Below, one piece after another: positions 11,638 through 23,542 of a stretch of 64,000 bases of DNA (the first letter of the stretch is position 1; the number at the start of each line of letters is the position of its first letter). Where the stretch lies: contig NC_132883.1 in NCBI RefSeq assembly GCF_030463535.1, forward strand, positions 32,901,873 through 32,965,872. Reading direction: 5' to 3'. Made by a program: the position numbers and the translations under genes. The notes under the pieces were generated by a model that was not told the origin of the DNA, made no database searches, and saw only the letters and a list, made by a program, of their open reading frames with translations. The stretch comes from Salminus brasiliensis (Eukaryota; Chordata; Actinopteri; Characiformes; Bryconidae).

Positions 11638-12581
11638 CAACAGTCTTGAAGGAGTTCCCAGAGGTGTTTAGCACTTGTTGGCCCCTTTGCCTTCACTCTG
11701 CGGTCCAGCTCACCCCAAACCATCTCGACTGGGTTCAGGTCCGGTGACTGTGGAGGCCAAGTCATCTGCCGCAGCACTCCATCACTCTCCTTCTTGGTCA
11801 AATAGCCCTTACACAGCCTGGAGGTGTGTTTGGGGTCATTGTCCTGTTGAAAAATAAATGATGGTCTAACTAAACGCAAACCAGATGGGATGGCATGTCG
11901 CTGCAGGATGCTGTGGTAGCCATGCTGGTTCAGTGTGCCTTCAATTTTGAATAAATCCCCAACAGTGTCACCAGCAAAACACCTCCACACCATCACAGCT
12001 CCTCCTCCATGCTTCACAGTGGGAACCAGGCATGTGGAATCCATCCGTTCACCTTTTCTGCGTCTCACAAAGACACAGCGGTTGGAACCAAAGATCTCAA
12101 ATTTGGACTCATCAGACCAAAGCACAGATTTCCACTGGTCTAATGTCCATTCCTTGTGTTTTCTGGCCCAAACAAACCTCTTCTGCTTGTTGCCTCTCCC
12201 TAGCAGTGGTTTCCTAGCAGCTATTTGACCATGAAGGCCTGATTTGCGCAGTCTTCTTCTAACAGTTGTTCCAGAGATGGGTCTGCTGCTTGAACTCTGT
12301 GTGGCATTTAACTGGTCTGTGATCTGAGCTGGTGTTAACTTGCGATTTCTGAGGCTGGTGACTCGGATGAACTTGTCCTGAGAAGCAGAGGTGACTCTTG
12401 GTCTTCCTTTCCTGGGTCGGTCCTCATGTGTGCCAGTTTCGCTGTAGCGCTTGATGGTTTTTGTGACTCCACTTGGGGACACATTTAAAGTTTTTGCAAT
12501 GTTCCGGACTGACTGACCTTCATTTCTTAAAGTAATGATGGACACTCGTTTTTCTTTAGTTAGCTGATTGGTTCTTGCCAT
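11529..12581 (-). CDS. Tc1/mariner DD38E transposase, 350 aa, intact
   Basis: Cuts and reinserts the element at TA sites. The start is the MARTNQLTKEKR Met at 12581, the usual N-terminus for this family; the frame stays open 33 codons upstream to 12680, but those residues look non-coding. In order: first helix-turn-helix about residues 10-47 (SVRNIAKTLNVSPSGVTK), the GRPR motif at 59-62, second helix-turn-helix about 80-115, then the DDE catalytic domain with D157 in WSDES, D247 in QQDNDPKH and E286 in DLNPVEMVW. 38 residues separate D247 and E286. Length is normal for the family and there are no stops or frameshifts, so the enzyme may be functional. The last 35 residues lie inside the left terminal inverted repeat. 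Confidence 0.95.
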   Translation of the reverse strand: MARTNQLTKEKRVSIITLRNEGQSVRNIAKTLNVSPSGVTKTIKRYSETGTHEDRPRKGRPRVTSASQDKFIRVTSLRNRKLTPAQITDQLNATQSSSSRPISGTTVRRRLRKSGLHGQIAARKPLLGRGNKQKRFVWARKHKEWTLDQWKSVLWSDESKFEIFGSNRCVFVRRRKGERMDSTCLVPTVKHGGGAVMVWRCFAGDTVGDLFKIEGTLNQHGYHSILQRHAIPSGLRLVRPSFIFQQDNDPKHTSRLCKGYLTKKESDGVLRQMTWPPQSPDLNPVEMVWGELDRRVKAKGPTSAKHLWELLQDCWKTISGDYLLKLIERMPRVCKAVIRAKGGYFEDTRI

Positions 12582-12715
12582 AATATGAATTTTAACAGTT
12601 GTCCAGTAGGGCTGTCGGCTGTGTAGTAACCTAACTTCTGCACAACACAACTGATGGTCCCAACCCCATTGATAAAGCAAGAAATTCCACTAATTAACCC
12701 TGATAAGGCACACCT

Positions 12716-12987
12716 GAAAACCATTTCAGGTGACTACCTCTTGAAGCGTATTGAGAGAATGCCAAGAGTGTGCAAAGCAGTAATCAGAGCAAAGGGTGGC
12801 TATTTTGAAGACACTAGAATATAAAATATGTTTTCAGTTATTTCACCTTTTTTTGGTAAGTACATAACTCCACATGTGTTTATTCATAGTTTTGATGCCT
12901 TCAGTGAGAATCTACAATGTAAATAGTCATGAAAATACAGAAAACGCATTGAATGAGAAGGTGTGTCCAAACGTTTGGCCTGTACTG
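12716..12987 (-). repeat. Right 272-bp terminal inverted repeat of the DD38E element
   Basis: Inverted copy of 11366-11637. On the + strand it still reads as a second copy of the transposase C-terminus (GDYLLK.IERMPRVCKAVIR) ending in TAA. Its inner edge holds a perfect small palindrome at 12711-12732 (CACCTGAAA, 4 bases, TTTCAGGTG). Confidence 0.92.
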
Positions 12988-13140
12988 TACATTTATCACG
13001 AAATACGACCTGGTGTTTTAGTTCTGGCTATGTTCCTACTCCAGACAGCTAAATTAGGAGGAAATATTGGTAGGAGAACCAAACTGGCATTAGAATTCTG
13101 CACAAAATTTTACACATCGCTAGTAGACTAGCTACATTCA

Positions 13141-16100
13141 ATGCATGGTTTAGAACAAACTTTACACCCTCACCTATGATCTGTAGTCCCAGGACAACAC
13201 TAAACACAGCACTTTTTCTATCCAAAATGCGTTCAACTCACACTGCTGTTTATTTAGGCAGTAACACAGTGAACACCCAGTGACACAACAGAGTTAACCC
13301 TTTATAGAACTGATGGAAAAATAAGTATATTTATTTGTTACTACATATAGATAAAATACATTAATTTGGACTGTGATGAGATATTAACTAGATTTGTGAG
13401 AAATGTAGAAATATTAACAGTAAAACAAATACATTTAACAACATTGTTCCCATTGCTGATTCATGACTTCACTTCTGATTATTTTATTATTTCACTAGTC
13501 TATTTTGCCAATACCATTTATTTTTCAGAAAACCACATAAAATGAAAAATTGCCAACTATATACCAGGGCATTGCACACCCACTGGGCAATTTATAAGGA
13601 AAACTATATTAATACTGGCCTTTTATATAAAACAGCCCCAACGTAGTGGCATGGATTGCCATGTTGGAAACATTCCTTTGAGATTCTGGTCTATGTTGAC
13701 ATTCCTGCAGATTTGTCAGGAACACTGTGTTGTGAATCTCCCATTCTGTTTTATCTGTCTAATTGAATTTAAATGTGGTGACTGGTACTTGTTGACATAA
13801 CTGGTACTTTGTTAAGTCTGTGTCCACTGCAGCCTCAGCCTTCTGTTCTTAGCTGACAAAAGTGAAACCTGACATAGTGTTCTGCTGTACCCCTTCTGCT
13901 TCAAGGCTGGGCATGTTCCATGTTCCACAGCTGTGTAGAGTGGACATCTGAGTGGAAATACTCAAGCCTGTCTGGCATCAGCAATCATGCTATGCTCAAA
14001 ATCTCAGTGATCACATTTTTCCTCCATTCCAATAGCCAATGTAAATGTTACCTACAGCCGCTGGCCTGTATTTGATTTTATGCATTGCTCTGCTGCCAAA
14101 CAATTGGCTAATTAAATAATTGCATGAATGAAGTGTAGAGGTCTTCCTAATAAATTGCTCAGTTAGTGTATATTTTAAATATCATGATGCTATATATTTG
14201 CTATATCGCTCACCCTTAGGCAGGGTCACAATAACAAAACATCCACTACAATTGTAGATCATGCATGAAAAGGCCCTGTACTTGAAAAGCGATGACAGAC
14301 CTATGCTCAATGCTGCCTCAATATGAAACCGATACGACATCTCTCACAACATACTTTGACTGTTCGTGCTCATTGCTGCAGTAGGCACTTTTCTGGTTGG
14401 ATAGTTCCTGTGTCCCACAGCACTTATTACAATAACTTCACACTTGTCATAATGTTAGAGATGCTTTAAGACAGCACTCTATCATTATGAGCCAAATGAG
14501 ACATGGCGTGTAGACAGGTAGTGTCACAACAGCAATGTAATACTACAAATCTTTTTTAGCTTATTTTCTAGATAGGGGAACACACTTATGCCCAGTAAAC
14601 GAACAATTACTTTGGCTCCAAATCATTTAGTGACAAAGGACTCGATTCTGGTCATTATTATTTGTTTCTTTTAATGTGTTTATGCTTTAGCTCAACATTT
14701 GTTTGTCTCCTACTTGTTGAGAGATTTATGGCTACCAAATGTTGACCCTGTTTTATTTGGTTATACTTTCCTGTTTGGCAGAAGTATCAGGGTCATTAAA
14801 ACAAAGCTTCCTATGACAAATGCTTTGGACTGGTTGCCCAGACTGATTTAATAAGGGTCATTACACATCCAAGACTAATCAGGTGGCAATCCCAAACACA
14901 GGGTAATTAAACAAAATGCTCTTTATTTCTATGTGACATTTATTGCAATAGAAACTTGAAAGGATAGTTACTCTTACAAATGATGTTATTGGATCTTGCC
15001 TGAAGACATGCATTTGATTAAATTTACTGCTGAAATGTTTTTGGTTTCCTTTCTTTATGTTTTGGCCATTTAGATGAGACACTTAGCTAATTATAGTAAG
15101 TTTTACTGCCCTTTATAGCACCCTATTAGTTAACGTTTTACATTACTCACAGGAGAAGCACTGGTCGTATTGTTGGTATTATTGTTTACGTTTTAATATT
15201 TTAAATAAAACTGTTTTTATTTATTTATTGTTTTTGCATATTTTTAGTTTACATTGAATTTAACTAGGAAAATCGCACAAAAATTAAAATGTATCTAGAA
15301 TACATAAACATTTGTTTTTCTAAATCATAACATGGGAACTGAACAAATATTTTTTGGCAGAATAAGACATAATTTCCAATTTTTGATGGATCAAGTTACC
15401 TTAATAACAAGGTCATGGTCAGACTGTGGTTTTAAAAATTATGCATAACAATCAATAAAACTATTTGTTGTTAAACAGGACAAAGTTCTTACTTCATAAA
15501 GAATGCATTTAGTTGTTTTTTTTTTTCAGTTATTTTAAAAACTACTGATTAACCATGCTTTTCTATAGACTACCGATTTATTTATCAGCACCTCATGTTG
15601 ACTACTGCTCTACAAGTTACTTATTGACCTTCCAATAGAAACAAGTGCACCAAAAATGCAAAAAGTTGAAATAGAAGTTCACAAAGTTAAGCTAACATGC
15701 TGTAACTGCTGACTGGGGTGTCGCTATATGATGAAATATTACAGGTGATAGCAGTAAGACTAATACGTGAAGGTAACTAAGAGAGGAACAGATGGTTGCG
15801 GTTCAGCACTGGTTTATGGGAAAGTCAGCGCTTTCTAGAACCTTCTGCTCCAAAGGTGTCTGTGTCACAGGAGCAAGCAAGACCCTCTCCCATAAGTCAC
15901 TGTACCTGGGGAATAGTCTCCCCGGTGATATTAATGGATGCCCTTGTGGCAAAGAGCTGTGATGCAGAGGGCATTCTGGGGGATTACATTAACGCTGCAC
16001 CTTGACTGGTATCCAGAGCAAACTTGTTTCAGTAGCCAAACTACTGTACAAATGTGACCAATTACAACCAAAATGACTATCTATATTGGAGTAGGGAAAA

Positions 16101-16599
16101 AAGGCGATTTCAGTTTGAGTAAGGAATGATGGCATGGCATTGGCATGGGGTCACGAACACTGGGCAACAGAAGACTTGAAAAATTAAATGTTGCCTGGTC
16201 TGAATCTCAATTTAGGTAGATGATAGAGTTCGGATTTGCATTGACCCCACATTTAATTTAGCTTTGTTTTATCACTAAAGGTTTAAATAGAATTGCAGAA
16301 ACAATTTTTTTATCAATTTTTTGTAGAATCAATTAAAGTCCAATTGTATGCATCATGTTATTGTTTTAACTTAAAGTAAACACACACTCAAAACTAGAAT
16401 GTATTTTTATTCTAGACATGTTTTATAGTGGCTATGTGATGTAGGAAATATACCTAATGTCATATTGAATGTACTTTTGTGATTATTATAGTATTTTATA
16501 TTTTGTATCAAATGCTAACATAAATCCTAATAAACATGATTAGTGTATACATACATTTGAAATACCAGTTTTGGTTATGGGCAAAATCCCACTAGAGAC
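13141..16599. other. Intergenic, no gene seen
   Basis: AT-rich, homeodomain-like half-sites no denser than expected from composition. No open frame of interest. Confidence 0.45.
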
Positions 16600-16780
16600 T
16601 GGCAAAAACCATCAACTCTGCTTTTTCCAGCTCTATGCAAATACTGATTTAGGGACAGAATCTGCGGCAACTACATGAATATTGAGCCACAATGGCTGAC
16701 AGCCTATCTGACAGCTGATGGCACTCAGACAAGCCCTTACACAGGAGAGAACAGGAGGTGAGACGAGGGGGAACACAGTG
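16600..16780. promoter_or_regulatory. Candidate regulatory element with POU and MEIS motifs
   Basis: A perfect POU octamer ATGCAAAT at 16635-16642 within ATGCAAATACTG, the same 12-mer found at 32209-32220 in intron 2. Two MEIS hexamers TGACAG lie at 16697-16702 and 16709-16714. No coding signal. Confidence 0.33.
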
Positions 16781-17174
16781 ACAAACGCTTACTGGTGGAA
16801 TAATAAAGTGGCAAAATAATTCCACATCGGACACACTTACCCAAGCAGAAAGAGTCTGAAAGGGAAGACAACATCTTGTGTCATCCATCTTCCTTAAACA
16901 GTGGAGCTGCGACAAAGTGGGAAGCAGAAATTATGATAAATGAAAAGATATATTTAGTCAATACCAGGAATTCTCCTTCGTCAACCCCCTTCGGTTTTTC
17001 CTCCTAACAAGGTCTGGTTGGAATGAGCATAAATGAAAGGTAGGCTGCCTGTAGACAGGAACAGACATGGACGAGAAAAAAGGGCAGACACACACACACA
17101 TGCATACTCGCACACAGATCCCCCCAAAAAGTACTCAATCCTCACTCCAAAAAGTTGAATCAAATTAGCAGTGA

Positions 17175-17570
17175 ATTATAATCAGTTCCCTAATTGAGAG
17201 CCATATTGCCATGCTGATGAAAATGGGCAAGTGATAGGTCAACATCACTGTCTCTATCATTGAGACAGAGCACCAGAGGGGCCTCTCTCAGTCTTGTATC
17301 TCATTTACATCTCCTTTCTTTTTTTAATATCTCCCACAAATGGCAAAGGCAGGCTGCTCCTCAACAACACACAGGCATCATTTATTTTACTGCCTCATTT
17401 GAATATGATGAATGCCTCAGCCATTTGTGTTTTCACAACAAGTGAATAATTGTGAATCATTCGATTCAGGTCCAATGAATCATTCTCCAGGCTGCCTCTT
17501 TTTGCCAGGAATGATTGTTTATGGGCATTTTTGAAATGATAATTAGTGATTTTTGAATTTGTGTTTTTAT
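17175..17570. promoter_or_regulatory. Strong candidate conserved non-coding element
   Basis: A run of homeodomain-type sites: CAAATTAGCAG, CCCTAATTGAG, GTGAATAATTGTG, GATAATTAGTGA, plus GATTCAGGTCCAATGAATC and TCATTTGAATATGATG. Sequence complexity is high over nearly 400 bases with no repeat or coding signature, as in vertebrate developmental enhancers. Confidence 0.42.
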
Positions 17571-18434
17571 GTTAACAGTCAGTTATGTGGAATGGTTTAC
17601 AACGTCACGGCCGATTTATCAAAACAGTGCCGCATATTAACATTGCATTAGCATTTTAGGTAATTATTACATACTTACATACAAAATGATATATGATTCA
17701 CTGGCTGACACAATTATATCTGAATCACTTTTTTGTATAGTTAAAGGTTGTATATATAGAGGCCATACTGACTCATTTAGCGCTGAAAGTAAATTTTGAA
17801 TTATGTAAGTTTCAGCATAACTGGCAGGCACATGGGTACGCACAGGCATACATTGCCGCCACCCCTAAGGGGCAACCAGAGACATGAAAAAACATTACCT
17901 AATAACATAGCATTTGCTCACTGCATAGATACCCGCACATGCTACATAATAAACATAGTCATTTATAATTGTGAAAAAAAGAAAACAAATCAGAGCTCTA
18001 GAAAGGGGGGGAAAATGGTGCTTTTTGGAATAGGAAATCAGAGAAATCATAGTGGAATGGCATGCATTATGCTAGAACAACCACTAGGTTATATATATAT
18101 ATGTGTTAATTAAATCTCTACAGTACCTTCCCAATGTATGATAGTAAAAGCAAGTTGTGATAATAATAAGTCAATCTATTTTTGTACATTAAATTCAATG
18201 CCCATTGTAATCAAATGTATGCAATGTGGTTCATCTTATTGGTTCTTGTGTCTTAAGTGTCAAAAATTACCCGCCACTAAATTTCCTAGATGATCTTTTT
18301 TCAGCTTGAACATTGCCTTTGTTCACAGGCTCAACTTAGTTTATTGCAGATGACCACTCATGTATGACCCGTGTCAACAGGTCCAGCAATGTAATAGTAA
18401 TGGATACAAAACTCTTTCTGTTCCATATGCCAGG

Positions 18435-18439
<5 letters not shown>

Positions 18440-18470
<31 letters not shown>
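18440..18470 (+). repeat. (GA)n microsatellite
   Basis: About 15 GA units, just before the CpG-rich block at 18490. Confidence 0.9.
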
Positions 18471-18472
<2 letters not shown>

Positions 18473-18489
18473 CTGGATGAGACAAGATA

Positions 18490-18720
18490 AAAAAAAAAAA
18501 ACTCCACCGATATCGTCGAACAGCGTTGTCGTCGAGGGCGACTATTTATCTCATGCCCGCCAAGTTGGCACGCACATCTGGCGGCGGGTACTTAGTGCAA
18601 TTATTTATGATTTCCTCCAAGATTTAAAAGCTCTTCGCCGGGCCTTGTAATGCACTAACTGATTGCGGCGCTAATGTAATTAAGGGGAGATTATGATGTC
18701 CACGTGGCTCACCAGATGGT
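18490..18720. promoter_or_regulatory. CpG-dense candidate regulatory element
   Basis: About 20 CpG in 180 bases (CCGATATCGTCGAACAGCG, CGTCGAGGGCGAC, GGCGGCGGGTAC, GATTGCGGCGC), in a genome otherwise poor in CpG, interleaved with CAATTATTTATGATT and AATGTAATTAAGG homeodomain-like sites. There are no conserved splice sites or start. It fits an orphan CpG island at an enhancer. Confidence 0.4.
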
Positions 18721-19159
18721 GGCATTCGCAGCAATGGGGGGAGGCACAACTGGCACACCACTGCACAAGGGCAGCGAGGCGCAGCCAGTCGGAGCGAGCC
18801 AGACCGCCTGCCAGACGCAGGAATGTGTGTACGTGTGTGTGTGTGGACATGTGTGTTATCATCTATGTGTTAAAATGTGTGTGTTAGGAGCATTTGCGTT
18901 GTGTGCACAAAAGCAAGCCCAAGAGAAGATGCATCTATAATAATTCAGGTCAGAGCTTTGTCCTTGCTGCATTGGATTGACTCCTTAAAAAGCCTATGGA
19001 CCTATGGCAGACCTAAAGTGTTGTTACAAAATTCTGTTACCAAAGAATAGCCCAGCAGTTTGAACCGAAGTCCGTGTAGTTACTGAATAACACACCTTAG
19101 TGTGTAATAGGCCTTTCTTCTTTAAGGAGTTAAAGAACAAACAATATGTTTGCAAAGGA

Positions 19160-19163
<4 letters not shown>

Positions 19164-19220
<57 letters not shown>
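19164..19220 (+). repeat. (TA)n microsatellite
   Basis: About 28 uninterrupted TA units; cruciform-prone. Confidence 0.93.
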
Positions 19221-19222
<2 letters not shown>

Positions 19223-19634
19223 CCTAAATATTTCCATTATTAATGCTTTCAGCAACATGACTTAGGTATATGTTCCAGTGCTTAAAACTAACTCACTAAA
19301 ACACTTAAACATGGGTGCAATCTTCTGGACCAGAGATAAAGCTACATATTTAACTTTCGCTTTGGCTGTGCCAAGAAAACAGATGGCTTAAAAACAGATG
19401 TAATCATATTTGGCAAAGCCGTCACGTGTGAATAAGGGATTTGTCTACCAAGACAACTGTGGTCTAACCCAAACTGACCTTTAATTACACGCAGAAAACG
19501 CATGGATATTACATCCAGTCTCTCGGATTCGTCCTCTGGGTGCAGTAAGGGTGGGCTTCTTAAAACATGTTATTATAAGCTATTCAGGAGACACAGGGGT
19601 CTTTCATATGCTGGTGGAAAAGGAGAGGGGTGTT

Positions 19635-19649
19635 GGGGGGGGGGGGGGG
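19635..19649 (+). repeat. Poly-G run
   Basis: 15 G after a G-rich lead-in (GGGGTGTTG). Confidence 0.85.
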
Positions 19650-21728
19650 TCATATTTGAAACGAGTGTGGTTTTCCACTCTTCCACCCATAATGGGTTGG
19701 ATGTGGAGATGGAGGTCACTGGGGCACAGTAGATTTCCCAGGCCGAGATAAGGATATTATTACGTCCGCCCAGTAACAAAGAAATCTCCATCTCCACTGG
19801 TCCCTGGACAAGTGTCTGTAAATTAGAAAACACAGGCAGTGACCTTTCCTCTAGGCACAGGGAGAGCAAAAGCACTTCTTACTCCCTGCTTTTAAGCAAA
19901 GTAGGGACATTTCTAGACGGATGCTTTTGAGATATACTGGCTGTCTTGATTTGCTTTCAACACTCTGAAAACATTGGCTATATAAGGGTTCTTTCGGAAG
20001 GCAGTGGATAAACCGTAACCGTAAACTCGTAATTACATGTTTTTTATTACCAAGCCTTTCTTGGTACTATATGACAATATCAACAATGTCCTCAACAATG
20101 TCAAACTATGCCGTGATGTAATTTGCATTGCTAACAATACCACCCCATTGTATCACCCCAGGCACAACCTGAAAATGCTATATGAATAAGACCAGTTGCA
20201 GTGAGCTGATATACAGTGCCGATCTTGTATTTGATTTGGACTGATTATACAAGATGTCCTATAAAAAGATTACTATAGGAAAGTGGCAGTTTATTGGAAT
20301 GTATGAAATACTGCCAACAAAGCATCCTCATATTTCATTACCCTGCACCAAGATCCCCCCTACCCCCCGCCTTCACCCGTGTACCATCTGTATCAGCACA
20401 CACACTTCCACACTGTGCGAACGTTGATCACTGACTGTTTCACACTGAGTACTTCACCACCTTTTCCATAATTAGAGCATTTACTTTAACAGGTCTGCCT
20501 TTTGCCTGCTTTTCTCATCACTCTCGTCCCTCAAATACCTTAACAGTCTTCTTTTTGTTTTATCAACTCAGAGTTGCCGATGAAATCTCGCTGAGGTGTT
20601 AAGACCAGGACTGATGTGAGTTTCCCACATTGTCAGGAGTGTCAGGTGGGCCAGAGGACATTCAGCTGACACTGTAACACAGAGGAGAAACAACTCCGAG
20701 AAGGTGGAGGTGTTTGCACCATATGCAAGAAAGTACTGTTAATGAAAGAACTAAGGAAATGAGTAAAGCAGGTAAATAAATAGGCCTTCGGTTTCACTGT
20801 ATTCAGTTTTATTTAGGTTTCATAGTTTTGTTTGTAACACCGCAAAAGGAAGTCACAACAACGTTATGTAGCATTTCTACCTTAAAATTACAGCTTCAAA
20901 ATCATTGTGATGCTCTACTGACTGTAACAGAGAGTATAGCGTGCCTGTTGTTGCTAGTTTGGGCTCGGTGCGCTGCTAACTGCACTATGTAGCATTGGTG
21001 AAGCGGGCAGGTCAACGCTTGCTAACAAGAACTGTGTAATGCATATATTTGTGTCATGTTGTGTAAAAACTTGTAATATTACTCTACTGCATCAGTGCAC
21101 ATGCGCTCTACACATTCCATGACTTTCGATTCTGTCTTGAAAGCACAAATTCCACTTCCAGACTGTAGGTGAAGACCAGAAGCAAGAAATATGAATTCTC
21201 ACGTAAATAAATTCTCACATTAAATCATGTACATCCTAAACTCTTGCTTAAACTCGTGCTTAAAAGGTGTTTCTAAATCTAAATGTAAAACATTGCTTGT
21301 TTAGGCTAACATTGGTAGTGTATTTTCTCTTTTTTTTACAGACAGTTTTAAATTGTGCTGTTATTTCAACCATGTTATCTTTGCAATGTTTGCTTCTTTT
21401 CCACTTTTTCATTGAACTAATTAACTAATGTTTTAAGTATGTGTATGTATTTCTGTATGCCAAATGCTATATAAATGTCTATAATAAATACACATCACAT
21501 ATACAGATTACATAATGTTAGATATACACCTTGACACACCTTGTACCATGTTTTTGTTGTTATGTAAGCTAAAAAATGCACAAAATGGACAAAAATGACA
21601 ACATGCTGTCTAGTACATGTAATCAGTTCGCAATCACTTCGTAAATAAGAAAGTTTTCCAATAGGAATGCATCTCGATAATTTTTTATGACTTTATACAT
21701 AGATAATATTTACTAGTTTTAGATTATA

Positions 21729-22136
21729 CACATTTTTGGTTTGCACCCATTGCAGACACAGATGTGCAAATGCACACACTCAGCTCTTTGGAGCTGATAA
21801 ACATGAACCTACTGGCACCATGCCAAGTGCGAGGTTGCCAGCACTGAACTGTGGAGCAGTGGAACTGTGCTATCTGGAATGGTGATGCTCCACCCAATAC
21901 TTGTACAATGAGCTGGGGAACTCGGAGATGAAATAGGGTAGTGATCATCCAATATCCTAAACTCACTAACTCTCTTGTCGCTCTAACACAATCAGCAATG
22001 CTTCAAATTCTAGCCGAAAGCCTTGTCTGGAAAGTAGTGACCGTTCCACCAAGAAAAGCAGAATCATTTTTAATACCCCTGATTTTGGAAGAAACAATGA
22101 ATTAGCAGGTATCCCAATATTTGTTGCCATATAGTG
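21729..22136 (-). mobile_element. MITE-like DNA transposon copy B
   Basis: Read on the - strand from 22136: CACTATATGGCAACAAATAT, TGGGATACCTGCTAATTCATTG, then GTATTGGGTGGAGCATCACC, GCACAGTTCCACTGCTCCAC and TGCACATCTGTGTCTGCAATGG. It keeps more of the 3' half than copy A but lacks an obvious matching terminus at 21729. Non-coding. Confidence 0.68.
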
Positions 22137-23320
22137 TAGCTATTTTGTAGTGTTGTGAACGCTCTATGATTTTATTTTCTGTAATGTGTGTGCATTAGCC
22201 TACTCTTCTTGGTTTTGAAGGCTCTACTGGTTTAAAACCAAAGTAAGCCTAGCGGTGTTCCCGCAGGTGAAAACTGAGCAGTTTCCAACCAGCCATAATT
22301 CAAGGATAATAGCGTGACAGTAGCGTACTTACCAAACATGATTTTTAAGAAAATATGCAGACAACAGACAAAAGTCTAAACTGTTTGGTTACCTCATGAG
22401 AATGTTCCTTACTGCTGCAAGTCCATTAATGGCCCATAGAGGACGTTGAGGGCTCTCTGCTAGAACAAAATAAAAACAAATGATCAAAACTGGATCTATA
22501 TTGGAGTTTAAAATAGTCAATAACCTTTTACATATAAATACACTGTGTTTGATCCATGCTTACATTTAAACTATTAATAAGCAAGTCTCTTATTACTATT
22601 CTATTATTAAGTAATTAATAATTTTTCTGATAAATTATGTCCGGACTTTGTTTGGGGGAAATTTGTGAACATTTGTTGTGCCTGACCCATCCCTTTAAGG
22701 ACTTTTTGTCTGCATTTGTCTGCAGTGTAAAGCCTTCTGCCACTCTTCTGAGACTCCTTTGCAACTGTCTCAACTTTGCGAAACAAATCCAATAAAAAAC
22801 ACTGATTGATGTTTACATCCAGACAATATCAATTCAACTGGATGAGTTCAGTAGACTTACTGTATACCACATAACTAGCTAAATAAATAAATGATGAATA
22901 AATTATGGTCTTTTGGTATAATTGTACTTATTTGCTAGTACGCTGTTGGCTTGATGAGCTAGTTAGCTGCTTGTGTCTGCTTTGTTAGCCTGTTATGTTG
23001 TGACATGCATTGTTAGCTAATTGATTTTGCCTTCTCTTGACATTAACCTATACAAATGTGAAGATTAAAATTATTTTTTACAGATAGAACAATATGGCTA
23101 ACTGGGTCAAGTAGTTGATATGAATGATAAACTGGGTTTCATATTTTCTCTTGTTACAATCTGCAACCAGCAACTAGCTGCATGATGATTTCTCCATATA
23201 AAAGAGAAAACATTAGTTCTCAAGCAGTAGTTCTCAATTCTGGTCATTGAGTATCCCTCCCCTACATGTTGATGCCAACTAATAAGATAAGATAAATAAG
23301 CTTTCCATGGGTCTCCTGTG
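22137..23320. other. Intergenic, no gene seen
   Basis: AT-rich between the MITE copy and the SINE. GCTAGTTAGCTGC and TTAGCTAATTG stretches are simple-sequence-like. Confidence 0.45.
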
Positions 23321-23542
23321 GTTGGTGTGGCGCAACAGATAACACCACCTGCCACTGAGCTACCACACCATGTGGGAGACAGGGGTTAGATTCCCGGTCT
23401 AGGTGACTATGCTGCGCTACACCAGTAAGAGTCCTAACAAGAATCCTAACACTACATTGGCCCACCTCTGTAATACGAGTAACCTTGCAAGTTGCTCTGG
23501 ATAAGAGCGTCAGCTAAGTGCCATAAATGTAAATGTAAATGT
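23321..23542 (+). mobile_element. tRNA-derived SINE with an AAATGT-type tail
   Basis: The head GTTGGTGTGGCGCAACAGATAAC supplies an A box, and GGTTAGATTCC at 23384-23394 is close to a B box. The 3' part, GTTGCTCTGGATAAGAGCGTC, then CAGCTAAGTGCCATAAATGT with two further AAATGT units, is a tail shared by many otophysan SINEs and partner LINEs. Confidence 0.8.

Larger units (their letters stand above)
11366..12987 (-). mobile_element. Intact Tc1/mariner element of the DD38E (Intruder) type
   Basis: A 1622-bp element flanked by TA target duplications at 11364-11365 and 12988-12989, bounded by 272-bp terminal inverted repeats that start CAGTACAGGCCAAA. It carries one uninterrupted transposase on the - strand. 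The two repeats differ at only about nine positions by eye, so the insertion is young or its family recently active. The catalytic spacing of 38 residues between second Asp and Glu places it with the DD38E lineage described as Intruder rather than classical DD34E Tc1 elements. It sits in intergenic DNA about 14 kb upstream of the MVB12B-like gene. Confidence 0.95.
18721..21728. other. Intergenic, microsatellites only
   Basis: Contains the TA and G runs listed separately. About 19330-19880 is less AT-biased (CGTCACGTGTGAATAAGGG) but has no clear element. Confidence 0.4.

Noticed and set aside
11675..12228. Open frames on the + strand inside the transposon
   Set aside because: Antisense shadows of the intact transposase.
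12874..13131. 85-codon open frame on the + strand
   Set aside because: Mostly the right inverted repeat of the DD38E element read outwards; not a gene.
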